Assembly (NCBI GenBank): GCA_020796225.1
Contig: CM036753.1
Coordinates: forward strand, 8,264,501 to 8,328,500
DNA from: Arion vulgaris
Lineage: Eukaryota; Mollusca; Gastropoda; Stylommatophora; Arionidae
Direction: 5' to 3'
Length of the DNA stretch: 64,000 nucleotides
In this document: positions 63,140 through 64,000 of the stretch, one piece after another
Layout: the number at the start of each line of letters is the position of its first letter
Position numbering within the stretch: position 1 is the first letter of the stretch
Translations under genes and position numbers: made by a program
Notes under the pieces: generated by a model
What the model was told of the DNA's origin: nothing
What the model saw: the letters and a program-made list of their open reading frames with translations, nothing else
The model's database searches: none

Positions 63140-63490
63140 GGGCCAGACCACAGCCAACTCTAGATAACTAGGCCAGACAACTGACCGGGGAATCTTGACC
63201 GAGATCAGAGAAGGGGGCTGGAACGCATATATGTTTGATAGAATACTGCAAGTTTTTTTGCAATTTTACTCAACTCTGTGAGTCTATGGTTATTTATTGG
63301 TGAAAAATATTCATCGTATTGATATTCCTTATTGATAAACTTAACTTGTTGCATAATATAACTTCGATTTAACATTCGTCTATATACACCAATACTGGAA
63401 TGCGAGGTCACGTGGTGTAGTTGTGGTCTGATTTTCCATAATTTTTACCTGAGTCCGATGGCCCATAAGTTTATAGTTGACTCTGGGCAG
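63140..63490 (+). repeat. Dispersed repeat K, copy 2
   Basis: See 52600-53095. The shared segment ends near GTTTATAGTTGACTCTGG. Confidence 0.65.
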
Positions 63491-63735
63491 ACACTTTGCA
63501 ACCCTTCGGGGGACTGCACACAAACTTCATGGGTTTGTAGCAGTCAACGACTCAAAGCTGGCTACTAGCGTCTGGGTCTGCGTAAGAACAAAACTAATCA
63601 AGACTCCACTTCACCTCCCGTGGGGCCGTAAAACAGACGACTAGCAAGAAGTCTGACTAAGTTTGTAGAGGTCGAAGATAGACAAATCTAAACAGGTATC
63701 CAAAAAAGGTTATTCCGAAGTCGTATATGTCATTA
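63490..63735. other. Unassigned sequence
   Basis: Higher-complexity sequence with no recognised repeat or coding signal. It could be downstream transcript of the candidate gene at 62870, but nothing shows this. Confidence 0.4.
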
Positions 63736-63880
63736 TCTTAATCTTAAAACTACACAATACCACAGCGTATCAAGCGACCGAGCGTGGACTATCTCGAAAC
63801 CGATCATCAGTTAAACCTGCTACGCCTAACGGCAAAAAATCAGAGAAGGACACAAGAAAAGAAAAAAAGGATATGTCATA
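63735..63880 (+). mobile_element. LINE 3'-end fragment, family L1
   Basis: Nearly identical to about 815-945 of this window (ACACAATACCACA..., CTCGAAACCGATCATCAG, CCTGCTACGCCTA). Truncated on its 5' side. Confidence 0.8.
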
Positions 63881-64000
63881 CAGGAAGGTGCAGATACCAG
63901 AGTTCACTCTGAAAACTGCGACACAACGCATTCCGTTCTCCGGACTGTAACCTGCTACAACTATAATAGTAGTAGTATGAGAACGAACAAGCAATGAGAA

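Overview
The window is nuclear DNA from an animal, most likely a lophotrochozoan and probably a mollusc. This assignment is inferred from the AT-rich, intron-rich layout and from dense fossils of non-LTR retrotransposons and tRNA-derived SINEs. No sequence here fixes the species.

Two protein-coding genes are secure, both on the minus strand. (1) Positions 1281-23613 carry fifteen exons of CCT3, the gamma subunit of the cytosolic chaperonin TRiC/CCT. The start codon is at 23613. All exon phases join without a break to give 468 codons, and the last ~75-80 residues lie beyond the left edge. (2) Positions 31248-35740 carry a complete three-exon gene of the PAIP2 family (132 codons), with an N-terminal acidic EYMWMEE block and a C-terminal PAM2 motif. 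A third gene may begin near 62.6-62.98 kb on the plus strand. There an X-box, a CCAAT box and a YY1-like site precede a short ORF with a good start context. I do not recognise that product.

The rest is mostly mobile DNA. LINE remnants are nearly all 3' ends and fall into several families. One group carries an RNase H domain and a Cys/His tail (I/Nimb-like); the largest copy runs from 39950 to 36790. SINE families fall into two sets by shared internal blocks. Families A, B, D and E share a block containing GTCGTAAGAGGCGACT but have different 3' tails. Families F and H share a second block (CTCTGAAGTCGGAG ... ATGGCGAGGGA). A separate young tRNA-headed SINE with a poly(A) tail sits at 24535-24740. 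DNA-transposon remnants include hAT-type elements (49261-49657 and ~59206-59597) and a probable piggyBac-type element at TTAA (13383-14678). At least ten tandem arrays are present.

Layout: 0-23.6 kb is CCT3, with elements inside its introns. 23.6-31 kb is its promoter plus repeats. 31-36 kb is PAIP2, with an inverted SINE pair close to its last exon. 36.8-40 kb is the large RNase H LINE. 40-62.5 kb is a nested-repeat region, including two arrays that look indel-damaged. 62.6-63 kb is the candidate promoter. Many insertions are nested and several keep clean target-site duplications, so relative ages can be read directly.
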